Program-made: the position numbers and the translations under genes
Shown here: one piece after another, positions 1 through 5,018 of the stretch
How the letters are laid out: each line of letters begins with the position of its first letter
How positions within the stretch are numbered: the stretch's first letter is position 1
NCBI GenBank assembly: GCA_947038135.1
Contig: CAMQVM010000146.1
Location: 1-5,019 of the forward strand
DNA: 5,019 bases
Direction of reading: 5' to 3'
Source: an uncultured Rikenellaceae bacterium
GTDB taxonomy: Bacteria > Bacteroidota > Bacteroidia > Bacteroidales > Rikenellaceae
The notes under the pieces: model-generated
The model's input: the letters and a program-made list of their open reading frames with translations, nothing else
The model's database searches: none
What the model was told of the DNA's origin: nothing

Positions 1-89
1 TTTATTAATAAAAACCATACCTAAATAGTTGAATATAAGTATATTTAACGTTTTGAGAATCTCCCTAAATAGTAAGAAACAGTAATAAT
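1..89. other. Short AT-rich tail downstream of the nrnA-like gene
   Basis: No gene can be supported here. The 10-mer CCTAAATAGT occurs twice, at 20-29 and 64-73. No GC-rich hairpin followed by a T-run is visible in the leftward direction, so I cannot mark a terminator for the leftward operon. On the minus strand an ATG at 18-16 opens a frame (MVFINK) that runs off the left edge. It could be the start of a further leftward gene, but six codons are not enough to call one. Confidence 0.5.
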
Positions 90-1112
90 TTAATTAGATG
101 ATACTAATTTAATACCTTTTTTATAGATACTAATTGCCTCATCCATAGTAGTAAAAGAGCGTGCACCAGCAGCATTTATATGTCCTCCTCCCACGAAATG
201 AGTACGTGCAAAGCTATTCATGTCAGCACCCATATCTTTAATTGAACGCAGCGATATCTTAATATAACCATCAGACTCGGTAAATAGAGCTGAATTATAG
301 ATGCCTTTAATAGAGAGTGGTATATTTACAAGCCCTTCGGTATCGCCCGAGGTGTATGTAAAACGTGCTAGCTCCTCTAAAGTAAGCGATATATAAGCTG
401 AGCAGGTAGAGTAATCAAGAACCATATTTTCGCAAATAGCGTGTCCTTTTAGTCGCAAAGACTCTTCACTCTTAACATTAAATATACGGTTAGCGATTGC
501 AGCAGGCTTCGCACCACTATCTACCAACAGAGCAATATTTTTATATAGTGTAGATGAAAGGTTGCCAAAGCTAAAGTTGCCAGTATCTGTCATCATACCT
601 GTATATAAAGAAGATGCTATATCGTCGGTTATACTATCTACCATATCCATCTCGACAAGTAGACGCATCAAAAGGTGGCAGGTACTAGACTCTGCACCGT
701 CTGAAAACACAAGATCACAAGCGTCCATATCAGGGTCTTGATGATGATCGATGATAACCTTTAAAGCCTTTTTATTTTTCTTGATATGCACACCAACCTC
801 ACCTGTGCGTGTAGCGATATTATTAAAATCAAGACAGTAGATAAAATCTGCCTCTCGAAGAGTTGTTATTGCAAAAGGAGTGAAACACAAGAAGTCGGTA
901 ATAAAATCAAACGCCTCAATGCTACGGAGGTAAATTGGTGTGTTGTTTGGTGTAATAATTCTTACCTTGCACCCTTTATCATGCAGAAGTAATGCTAGAG
1001 CAGATGCAGCACCTAAAGCATCACCATCAGGATTTTGATGTGTTACGATTACTACGTTACCCTTTGTGTGTAACATTGTTTTTAACTCTTCTATTGAACC
1101 TTTAATATTCAT
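90..1112 (-). CDS. nrnA: NrnA-like DHH/DHHA1 phosphoesterase (oligoribonuclease / pAp phosphatase)
   Basis: Predicted cytoplasmic Mn-dependent phosphoesterase of 340 aa. In the NrnA family these enzymes degrade 2-5 nt RNA and some also dephosphorylate pAp. The N-terminal DHH domain shows THQNPDGDALG at residues 24-34 (metal ligands H25, D29, D31), LDFNN with D95, the name-giving D122-H123-H124, and MTDTGNFSF with D176. The C-terminal DHHA1 domain ends with GGGHINAAGA at 308-317, the substrate-binding glycine motif. All catalytic residues are present and the length is normal for the family. The start ATG at 1112 lies just before the usual N-terminal helix. No Shine-Dalgarno is seen. The gene lies 40 bp downstream of the M16 peptidase gene on the same strand with no obvious terminator between them, so co-transcription is likely. 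Family assignment is very safe. The exact substrate (nanoRNA, pAp or c-di-NMP linear products) is inferred. Confidence 0.93.
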   Translation of the reverse strand: MNIKGSIEELKTMLHTKGNVVIVTHQNPDGDALGAASALALLLHDKGCKVRIITPNNTPIYLRSIEAFDFITDFLCFTPFAITTLREADFIYCLDFNNIATRTGEVGVHIKKNKKALKVIIDHHQDPDMDACDLVFSDGAESSTCHLLMRLLVEMDMVDSITDDIASSLYTGMMTDTGNFSFGNLSSTLYKNIALLVDSGAKPAAIANRIFNVKSEESLRLKGHAICENMVLDYSTCSAYISLTLEELARFTYTSGDTEGLVNIPLSIKGIYNSALFTESDGYIKISLRSIKDMGADMNSFARTHFVGGGHINAAGARSFTTMDEAISIYKKGIKLVSSN

Positions 1113-1152
1113 TATATTATTTTTAATTTTATTTATTACTGTATAGTGAAAA

Positions 1153-2397
1153 TTACTCTTTACTATTTTTCAAATAGTGTAATACACTACTCGACTCTTT
1201 TACAAATAGTTTTTCAGAAACTGCATAAATCTCCTCTTTTGTTATCGATGCAAAAACTTTTGTCTCATTATTTATGATATCTATATCACCAAGCATCTCA
1301 TAAAAGCAGAGGTTCATGGCTTTATTCATAACATTAATTTCACCAAATATAGTATTTACCTCAAACTTATTTTTCACTTTCTCAAGCTCATAATCAGATA
1401 TATCACTGTTTTTGATCTCTTCAAGTGCACCCCATAGAGCATCTTCGGCATCTTGTGCAGAAATGCCCTCAATAGGCTGACCAGTAACTACAAACATACC
1501 AGCATCAAGCGACCCTGTAACATAAGCGTTAACCGAGTTGAACAACCTACGCTCTTTGACAAGCATTTGGTGCATTCGTGACGAGCTGCCACCCGAAAGG
1601 ATATCTGAGATCATATCACACACCGCAAACTCACGGCTAGCACGCTCACCCATACGGAAGATGATATATACCATATCAGCAGGAACATCTCGATGAACCA
1701 CTAGCCTACGCTGCTCTATCTGCTCTGGCTCTGCGGGGATATCTCTAACAACCTCCTCGCCTTTTGCTATACCTCCAAACACTGTTTCAAGAAGATCAAG
1801 TGTCTTTTCAGGGTCTACATTACCTGCTACTGAAACAATACTGTTTTGTGGGGTGTAGAACTTATCATAAAAGCTCTGCACATCTTCAAGCGATGCATCA
1901 CGCACATGTTTTATATCCATACCAATAGTGCTCCAGCGATAAGGGTGCACCTTATACACTAGCGTGCGAAGTATCTCCCATAGATCGCCATAAGGTTTAT
2001 TTTTGTAACGCTCGTTATACTCCTCTTCGACCACCGACTGCTGCACCGACAAAGATTTTTGATTTATATCAAGATTTACCATCCTATCAGCCTCCATAAA
2101 TAGAGCTACCTCTAAGTTATCTTTGGGCATAACGATGTAATAATTGGTGTAATCGTTGTTTGTGAAAGCATTATTTTCACCAGATGACATTTGTATAGGA
2201 AGGTCAAAATCGGGCACATTGGCAGTACCTGAAAACATTAGGTGTTCAAACAGGTGGGCAAAACCACTCTTTGTAGGGTGCTCATCTCTAGCTCCTACCT
2301 TATATATAACATTAACTGCTACAAGCTGTGTTGAGTTGTCGTTGTGCACTAAGAGTGTTAATCCATTGCTTAAAACTCTCCTCGAATAATTTATCAT
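1153..2397 (-). CDS. M16 family zinc peptidase (pitrilysin/processing-peptidase type), single 45-kDa unit
   Basis: Predicted zinc metallopeptidase of 414 aa, counted from the ATG at 2397. The N-terminal M16 domain has the inverted zinc motif HLFEH at residues 48-52 (H48 and H52 ligands, E51 catalytic). A glutamate cluster at 124-126 and E129, about 72-77 residues downstream, supplies the third ligand. The surrounding ARDEHPTKSGFAHLFEHLMF and RYKNKPYG segments are typical of active members. The second half (about 185-410) is the M16_C domain, with LSGGSSSRMHQMLVKE at 267-282. Length fits single-unit M16B-type proteins, which act as dimers, rather than the roughly 900-aa double-unit forms. No signal peptide is seen, so it is probably cytoplasmic. 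A TTG at 2424 would add nine residues, but that codon lies inside the promoter palindrome, and family N-termini begin near YSRRVLSNGLTLLV, so I prefer the ATG. It is first in a leftward operon with the nrnA-like gene. The physiological substrate is unknown. Confidence 0.92.
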   Translation of the reverse strand: MINYSRRVLSNGLTLLVHNDNSTQLVAVNVIYKVGARDEHPTKSGFAHLFEHLMFSGTANVPDFDLPIQMSSGENNAFTNNDYTNYYIVMPKDNLEVALFMEADRMVNLDINQKSLSVQQSVVEEEYNERYKNKPYGDLWEILRTLVYKVHPYRWSTIGMDIKHVRDASLEDVQSFYDKFYTPQNSIVSVAGNVDPEKTLDLLETVFGGIAKGEEVVRDIPAEPEQIEQRRLVVHRDVPADMVYIIFRMGERASREFAVCDMISDILSGGSSSRMHQMLVKERRLFNSVNAYVTGSLDAGMFVVTGQPIEGISAQDAEDALWGALEEIKNSDISDYELEKVKNKFEVNTIFGEINVMNKAMNLCFYEMLGDIDIINNETKVFASITKEEIYAVSEKLFVKESSSVLHYLKNSKE

Positions 2398-2421
2398 TTT
2401 CAAATTAATTATGTAATACGA

Positions 2422-2429
2422 CAAAAATA
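2422..2429 (-). promoter_or_regulatory. Candidate -7 element of the leftward M16/nrnA operon
   Basis: On the minus strand this reads TATTTTTG, a match to the Bacteroidota sigma-ABfr -7 consensus TAnnTTTG. It lies about 24 bp upstream of the preferred ATG at 2397, leaving a short leader. No exact -33 TTTG is seen at the expected distance upstream, only a T-rich stretch (AGATTTTT), so the assignment rests on the -7 motif and location. Confidence 0.5.
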
Positions 2430-2432
2430 GTA

Positions 2433-2440
2433 TAAATTTG
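2433..2440 (+). promoter_or_regulatory. Candidate -7 element of the rightward holB/folK operon
   Basis: The sequence TAAATTTG matches the Bacteroidota -7 consensus TAnnTTTG and lies about 32 bp before the holB ATG. It is the mirror partner of the minus-strand element at 2422-2429, and the two are only 3 bp apart, so RNA polymerase probably could not occupy both at once. No clear -33 TTTG is visible near 2409-2413. Confidence 0.5.
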
Positions 2441-2471
2441 TCGTATTAAAAATCTAAAAAGATATAAATTT

Positions 2472-3629
2472 ATGTTATTTAGTGAAGTGATAGGACAACA
2501 GAGGTTGAAAAATGAGCTCATTGAGAGTGTAAAACAGGGCAGAATACCTCACTCGCAACTCTTTTCGGGAGATACAGGATATGGATCTTTAGCACTTGCT
2601 ATTGCCTACGCCCAATATATTAACTGCGCCAATAGGGGCGAAAATGACTCTTGTGGCGTTTGTGGCTCATGTTATAAGTACAACTCGCTTCAGCACCCCG
2701 ACCTGCATTTTGTGTTTCCTATAAATAAATCTCCTCACGCTGTGACTCAAGGAACCTCGCAAGAGTTGGTGAGCGAACACCTTATTGGGAAATGGAGAGA
2801 ATTATTTGAATCTTCGAAGCCAAAAGGATATTTTACACTGCAAGATTGGTATTCGGCTATTGAAATATCAAAAAATAGCCAAGGAAATATTTCACGACAT
2901 GAGGCAAACCATCTTATTTCGAAGCTTAACTATAAATCTTTTGAGAAGGGGTATAAGGTTATCATCATCTGGCTGGCAGAGTATATGAACGACTCCTCAG
3001 CCAATGCGCTGTTAAAGATGTTTGAAGAGCCTGCAAACGATACGCTTTTTCTTTTTGTAACGCACGATCGTGAGCATATAATGAAGACTATACTTTCACG
3101 CACACAAACAACCTATATAAAACCTATTGATAGCGACTCTATAAAAGAGCATTTGTCGCTTATGGATATCTCTGCAGATATTGATAACACTGCTAAGCTT
3201 TGCGAGGGTAGCATATGTAACCTTAATATTATAATAGACAATATCACTAACGGTAATGTTGATAAAAGTTTTGAACTATTCACTAAAATTATGCGTTTAT
3301 GTTTTAGGGTAGATCATCTTGGCTTGCTGGACTGGGTTGAAGAGGTATCTGTTTTAAACCGTGAAGAGCAAAAGAGGTTTTTGATATATAGCATAGGGCT
3401 ACTGCGTGATAGCTTTATTATCGGTTTAGGGTTAAATTCATTAACCTCACTTTATGCTTATGAGGCTGAATTTATAAAGAAATTTTACCCTTATATACAT
3501 AATGGTAATATTGAGGTGTTGATATCTGAGTTTGAAAAGTGCAACTACCACTTATCGCAGAATGGTAGCCCTAAGATTATATTTACCCATTTTACGTTGG
3601 CTATTAGTAAGCTTGTTAAACTTCCTTAA
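2472..3629 (+). CDS. holB: DNA polymerase III clamp loader subunit delta'
   Basis: Predicted delta' subunit, 385 aa, of the clamp loader that places the beta sliding clamp on DNA during replication. The N-terminal AAA+ fold opens with FSEVIGQQRLKNEL and HSQLFSG (residues 3-33). The P-loop is degenerate (GDTGYGSLA, 33-41) and lacks the ATP-binding lysine, as expected for delta', which does not hydrolyse ATP. A four-cysteine zinc site follows at C52, C61, C64 and C67. The Walker B region is also non-catalytic (VIIIWLAEYM, 163-172), followed by SSANALLKMFEEP (175-187), the family hallmark. SRTQ at 209-212 stands where clamp loaders carry the SRC motif. The C-terminal part (about 245-385) is a helical collar domain, weakly conserved as usual. 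The ATG at 2472 is the natural family start, with no Shine-Dalgarno. It is first of a rightward pair with folK, 10 bp downstream. Many Bacteroidota have a RicT/PSP1 gene after holB, but none is present here. Confidence 0.95.
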   Translation: MLFSEVIGQQRLKNELIESVKQGRIPHSQLFSGDTGYGSLALAIAYAQYINCANRGENDSCGVCGSCYKYNSLQHPDLHFVFPINKSPHAVTQGTSQELVSEHLIGKWRELFESSKPKGYFTLQDWYSAIEISKNSQGNISRHEANHLISKLNYKSFEKGYKVIIIWLAEYMNDSSANALLKMFEEPANDTLFLFVTHDREHIMKTILSRTQTTYIKPIDSDSIKEHLSLMDISADIDNTAKLCEGSICNLNIIIDNITNGNVDKSFELFTKIMRLCFRVDHLGLLDWVEEVSVLNREEQKRFLIYSIGLLRDSFIIGLGLNSLTSLYAYEAEFIKKFYPYIHNGNIEVLISEFEKCNYHLSQNGSPKIIFTHFTLAISKLVKLP

Positions 3630-3639
3630 TCGTTAATTT

Positions 3640-4218
3640 ATGAACAGAGTTATATTGGGAATTGGTGCTAATGTTGGTGATAAATATGTTAATTGTGAAC
3701 GTGTGCTTGAAGTTATCTCTTTACATATTGGGGTATTAGTTTCTACATCAAGTGTTTATGAGTCTGAGGCGTGGGGGTTTGATAGTGTTGATAACTTTGT
3801 TAACAGGGTTGTTATTGTTGATACTTTGCTTGATGCTGATGCCCTGCTCGAGGTGATATGGGATATTGAGAGGTTGTTTGGCAAGACTCGTGCTAGTGCT
3901 TTGTTGGAGTCTGAGGGCTATCAGTTGCGTCGAGAGGGGTATTTGTTGGGTGTTGATGCTGGGTATAGCTCTCGGGCTATGGATATTGATATTTTGTATT
4001 TTAATAGTGAGGTGATATGTAGTGAGCTGTTAGATGTTCCTCATAAATTTATTGCTGTTCGTGATTTTGTGCTTATTCCGTTGTGCGAGGTTGCACCTGA
4101 TTTTGTTCATCCTGTTAGTGGGGTTAGTTCGTTGGAGATGTTGGCTTTGTTGGATTCTTCTGTTTCTTCTGATGATGTTGTTTGTGATGTTGTTTGTGCA
4201 GGGGAGAGAGAAATGTAA
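3640..4218 (+). CDS. folK: HPPK, 6-hydroxymethyl-7,8-dihydropterin pyrophosphokinase, with enlarged loop 3
   Basis: Transfers pyrophosphate from ATP to 6-hydroxymethyl-7,8-dihydropterin, the step before dihydropteroate synthase in folate synthesis. It is cytoplasmic. Recognisable motifs are LGIGANVGD (6-14), SSVYESEAWG (37-46), DNFVNRVV (51-58), GKTR (81-84), and SRAMDIDILYF (111-121) with the two Mg-binding aspartates D115 and D117. VPHKF and FVLIPLCEVAPDFVHP (143-158) follow. In E. coli HPPK seven residues separate the loop-3 arginines R84 and R92. Here 27 separate R84 from R112, so about 20 residues are added in the catalytic loop. The insert contains two similar words, EGYQL (92-96) and EGYLL (99-103). 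The protein is 192 aa against 159 in E. coli, with a tail that includes a DVVC-DVVC duplication. Third codon positions are mostly T or G, unlike holB. It starts 10 bp after the holB stop and is very likely co-transcribed. Family identity is safe. Activity of this variant is inferred. Confidence 0.92.
   Translation: MNRVILGIGANVGDKYVNCERVLEVISLHIGVLVSTSSVYESEAWGFDSVDNFVNRVVIVDTLLDADALLEVIWDIERLFGKTRASALLESEGYQLRREGYLLGVDAGYSSRAMDIDILYFNSEVICSELLDVPHKFIAVRDFVLIPLCEVAPDFVHPVSGVSSLEMLALLDSSVSSDDVVCDVVCAGEREM
3913..3948 (+). repeat. Imperfect repeat inside the folK insertion
   Basis: Two 15-bp words, at 3913-3927 and 3934-3948, match at 12 of 15 positions and lie 21 bp apart in the same reading frame. 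They encode EGYQL and EGYLL. They fall inside the extra loop-3 segment, so the insertion may have grown partly by a local tandem duplication. Confidence 0.55.
4174..4197 (+). repeat. Perfect 12-bp tandem duplication near the folK 3' end
   Basis: GATGTTGTTTGT occurs twice back to back, at 4174-4185 and 4186-4197. It is in frame and gives DVVC-DVVC at residues 179-186, beyond the conserved HPPK core. It looks like a slippage product in a T/G-rich stretch. Confidence 0.85.
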
Positions 4219-4224
4219 TTTCTC
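4208..4224 (+). terminator. Possible weak hairpin over the folK stop codon
   Basis: GAGAAAT (4208-4214) pairs perfectly with ATTTCTC (4218-4224) around a GTA loop. The loop and second arm cover the TAA stop at 4216-4218. The stem is AT-rich and is not followed by a T-run, so it is a poor intrinsic terminator. It could stabilise the 3' end of the holB-folK transcript or be chance. Confidence 0.25.
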
Positions 4225-4237
4225 GTATTATGACATT

Positions 4238-4314
4238 GTGAAATAATAGTGAATTTATCGTGAGGTAATAGTGAAATAATAGTGAGATAATCATGTGATA
4301 GTCGTGAAATCTGC
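4238..4314 (+). repeat. Seven-unit 11-bp tandem repeat, iteron-like
   Basis: Units start at 4238, 4249, 4260, 4271, 4282, 4293 and 4304, with no gaps. The consensus is GTGAAATAATA. Units 1 and 4 are identical to it, units 2, 3 and 5 differ at two or three positions, and units 6 and 7 are decayed (five and four differences). The period equals about one helical turn, so a protein bound to each unit would sit on the same DNA face. It begins 20 bp after the folK stop and ends 16 bp before a DnaA-box-like word. Confidence 0.85.
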
Positions 4315-4330
4315 TTGAAAACATCAAAAG

Positions 4331-4339
4331 TTATCAACA
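4331..4339 (+). promoter_or_regulatory. DnaA-box-like 9-mer TTATCAACA
   Basis: It differs from the DnaA box TTATCCACA at one position. It directly follows the 11-bp array and the left copy of the 13-bp direct repeat. An identical copy lies at 4917-4925. DnaA binding is an inference from similarity and clustering. Confidence 0.4.
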
Positions 4340-4436
4340 TAGCTGTTTTAACTACACCACAACCTCCTTAACTCCACACACACCTCTTAAATCGATTGCA
4401 CATCCTCAGGGTGACTAAGCTATGCCTACACCAAAG

Positions 4437-4514
4437 TTATTCACTCCTAGCACCCCTTTTAGGCGTTAAAACAAACCCTTGCAAACAGCGTTTACTCTCT
4501 TCTGTTATTCTCAT
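4437..4514 (-). CDS. Possible 25-aa small ORF, unrecognised
   Basis: An ATG at 4514 opens 25 codons ending in TAA (4439-4437). The ATG is preceded within a few bases by AAGGAAAG, which resembles a ribosome binding site although Bacteroidota rarely rely on these. The peptide is basic and ends LTPKRGARSE. The same frame continues past the stop with few interruptions (LWCRHSLVTLRMCNRFKR, then another stop). The segment may therefore be a decayed gene or a structured RNA rather than a small protein. I recognise no family and no -7 element is visible upstream. Low confidence. Confidence 0.2.
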   Translation of the reverse strand: MRITEESKRCLQGFVLTPKRGARSE

Positions 4515-4561
4515 CTCTTTCCTTATTATCTTTTCTTTATTCTTTTTTATTTAATTACTTT

Positions 4562-4588
4562 AAGTAATATAAGTAATAGTAATAATAG
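4562..4588 (+). promoter_or_regulatory. Run of TAA/TAG/AAG triplets resembling a DnaA-trio element
   Basis: Read in threes from 4562 the sequence is AAG TAA TAT AAG TAA TAG TAA TAA TAG. Eight of nine triplets fit the DnaA-trio pattern [T/A]A[G/A] described for bacterial origin unwinding. It follows a pyrimidine-rich tract and precedes CTGTTGAAACTG. Unlike the Bacillus layout, no good DnaA box or GC cluster lies immediately 5' of it, so the functional reading is tentative. Confidence 0.3.
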
Positions 4589-4761
4589 CTGTTGAAACTG
4601 TTAGTCATTTATAACTCTTTGAATATTCAAAAGTAATAAACACTCTTTTATAACAACTATATCTTATAACTCTGTAACTATAAGTATCTTCCATTTATTG
4701 TTAACACTGTTTGTAACTATGACTAACACGATGATGATAACAACTGCCTGTTGATACTGTT
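4589..4761 (+). repeat. CTGTTGAxACTGTT repeat pair with a nearby inverted 10-mer
   Basis: CTGTTGAAACTGTT at 4589-4602 and CTGTTGATACTGTT at 4748-4761 match at 13 of 14 bases. The 10-mer TGTTAGTCAT at 4599-4608 also recurs inverted as ATGACTAACA at 4719-4728. Both repeats contain TGTTGA, the reverse of the TCAACA core of the TTATCAACA boxes. Confidence 0.6.
4749..4757 (-). promoter_or_regulatory. DnaA-box-like 9-mer on the minus strand
   Basis: The plus strand reads TGTTGATAC, so the minus strand reads GTATCAACA. This is one base away from the TTATCAACA boxes at 4331 and 4917 and two from TTATCCACA. It lies within the right-hand repeat pair. Confidence 0.3.
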
Positions 4762-4883
4762 TCAATCATTAGTCTATAACTTTTAATACTTTTAATTAGG
4801 TTCTTAAATATATTCGTATAAGCTGAGCGTAGTTTTATAAAACAAATAAATATCATCAAAAGTTATAATAACTTATGATCACG

Positions 4884-4892
4884 TTATCAACC
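4884..4892 (+). promoter_or_regulatory. DnaA-box-like 9-mer TTATCAACC
   Basis: It shares eight bases with the boxes at 4331 and 4917 and has the same orientation. Its start is 33 bp before that of the box at 4917, about three helical turns. It lies 17 bp after the right copy of the 13-bp direct repeat. Confidence 0.35.
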
Positions 4893-4916
4893 AATCTTTT
4901 GTCTATATCTATACAG

Positions 4917-4925
4917 TTATCAACA
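4917..4925 (+). promoter_or_regulatory. DnaA-box-like 9-mer TTATCAACA
   Basis: Exact copy of the box at 4331-4339, one mismatch from TTATCCACA. With the box at 4884 it forms a close, same-strand pair in AT-rich DNA, 41 bp before the terminal hairpin. Confidence 0.4.
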
Positions 4926-4966
4926 CTCTATTAACTTCTTATTTGTCCTTCTTGTTGTTCTATATA

Positions 4967-5002
4967 GGCTAATTCGCAAAACCTTGGTTTTGTGAATTAG
5001 CC
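4967..5002. repeat. Near-perfect 17-bp hairpin with a 2-base loop
   Basis: Arms 4967-4983 and 4986-5002 pair over 17 positions, with one G-T pair (4976 with 4993) and a TT loop. The outer part is GGCTAATTCGC and the inner part AAAACC. No T-run follows on either strand, so it is not a textbook intrinsic terminator. It may be the tip of a palindromic mobile or REP-like element, or a terminator for a gene beyond the right edge. Confidence 0.8.
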
Positions 5003-5003
5003 A

Positions 5004-5018
5004 GCTCCCGAAGGGAGC
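5004..5018. repeat. GC-rich 6-bp hairpin at the window edge
   Basis: GCTCCC (5004-5009) pairs with GGGAGC (5013-5018) around GAA. It starts one base after the larger hairpin ends. It is unusually GC-rich for this window, and its context is cut off by the right edge, so the element it belongs to cannot be identified. Confidence 0.7.

Larger units (their letters stand above)
2414..2448. repeat. Perfect 12-bp inverted repeat in the divergent intergenic region
   Basis: The arm TAATACGACAAA (2414-2425) is repeated in perfect inverse as TTTGTCGTATTA (2437-2448) around an 11-bp AT spacer. It lies between the divergent M16 and holB genes, with arm centres about two helical turns apart. Each arm carries the TTTG end of a candidate -7 element, one per strand. 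It could be an operator for a dimeric regulator or simply two mirror-image promoters. The T-rich flanks also make a hairpin terminator conceivable, but nothing transcribed toward it is visible in the window. Confidence 0.8.
4322..4866 (+). repeat. 13-bp direct repeat pair, CATCAAAAGTTAT
   Basis: The same 13-mer occurs at 4322-4334 and at 4854-4866, that is, in the left and right parts of the non-coding region. The left copy runs directly into the TTATCAACA box. The right copy lies 17 bp before the box at 4884. It supports the idea that the two box clusters are related sites. Confidence 0.7.

Noticed and set aside
1..18. Start of a further leftward gene (ATG at 18)
   Set aside because: Only six codons are inside the window, with no promoter or family signal.
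786..992. Plus-strand reading frames lying inside the nrnA and M16 genes
   Set aside because: They are antisense to strongly conserved, motif-complete genes and encode no recognisable domain.
2398..2424. TTG start giving the M16 protein nine extra N-terminal residues
   Set aside because: The TTG overlaps the -7 element and the palindrome. The ATG at 2397 gives the usual family N-terminus.
2414..2431. TAATACGAC matches the first nine bases of the phage T7 promoter
   Set aside because: Only the first nine bases agree; the remaining, essential half does not match. It is better explained as an arm of the inverted repeat.
4238..4314. CRISPR-like array
   Set aside because: Units are 11 bp, abut without spacers, and no cas gene is near.
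4107..4340. 77-codon minus-strand reading frame overlapping the folK 3' end
   Set aside because: Its sequence is made of the antisense of folK plus the 11-bp array, giving a repetitive peptide. No domain and no family resemblance.
4363..4370. CCTCCTTA, as at the 3' end of 16S rRNA (anti-Shine-Dalgarno)
   Set aside because: No flanking 16S helix sequence is present. A single octamer is not evidence for an rRNA fragment.
4200..4700. Possible dif (XerCD) site near the skew switch
   Set aside because: I looked for paired 11-bp arms around a 6-bp centre with a TTATGTTAAAT-like right arm and found no acceptable match.
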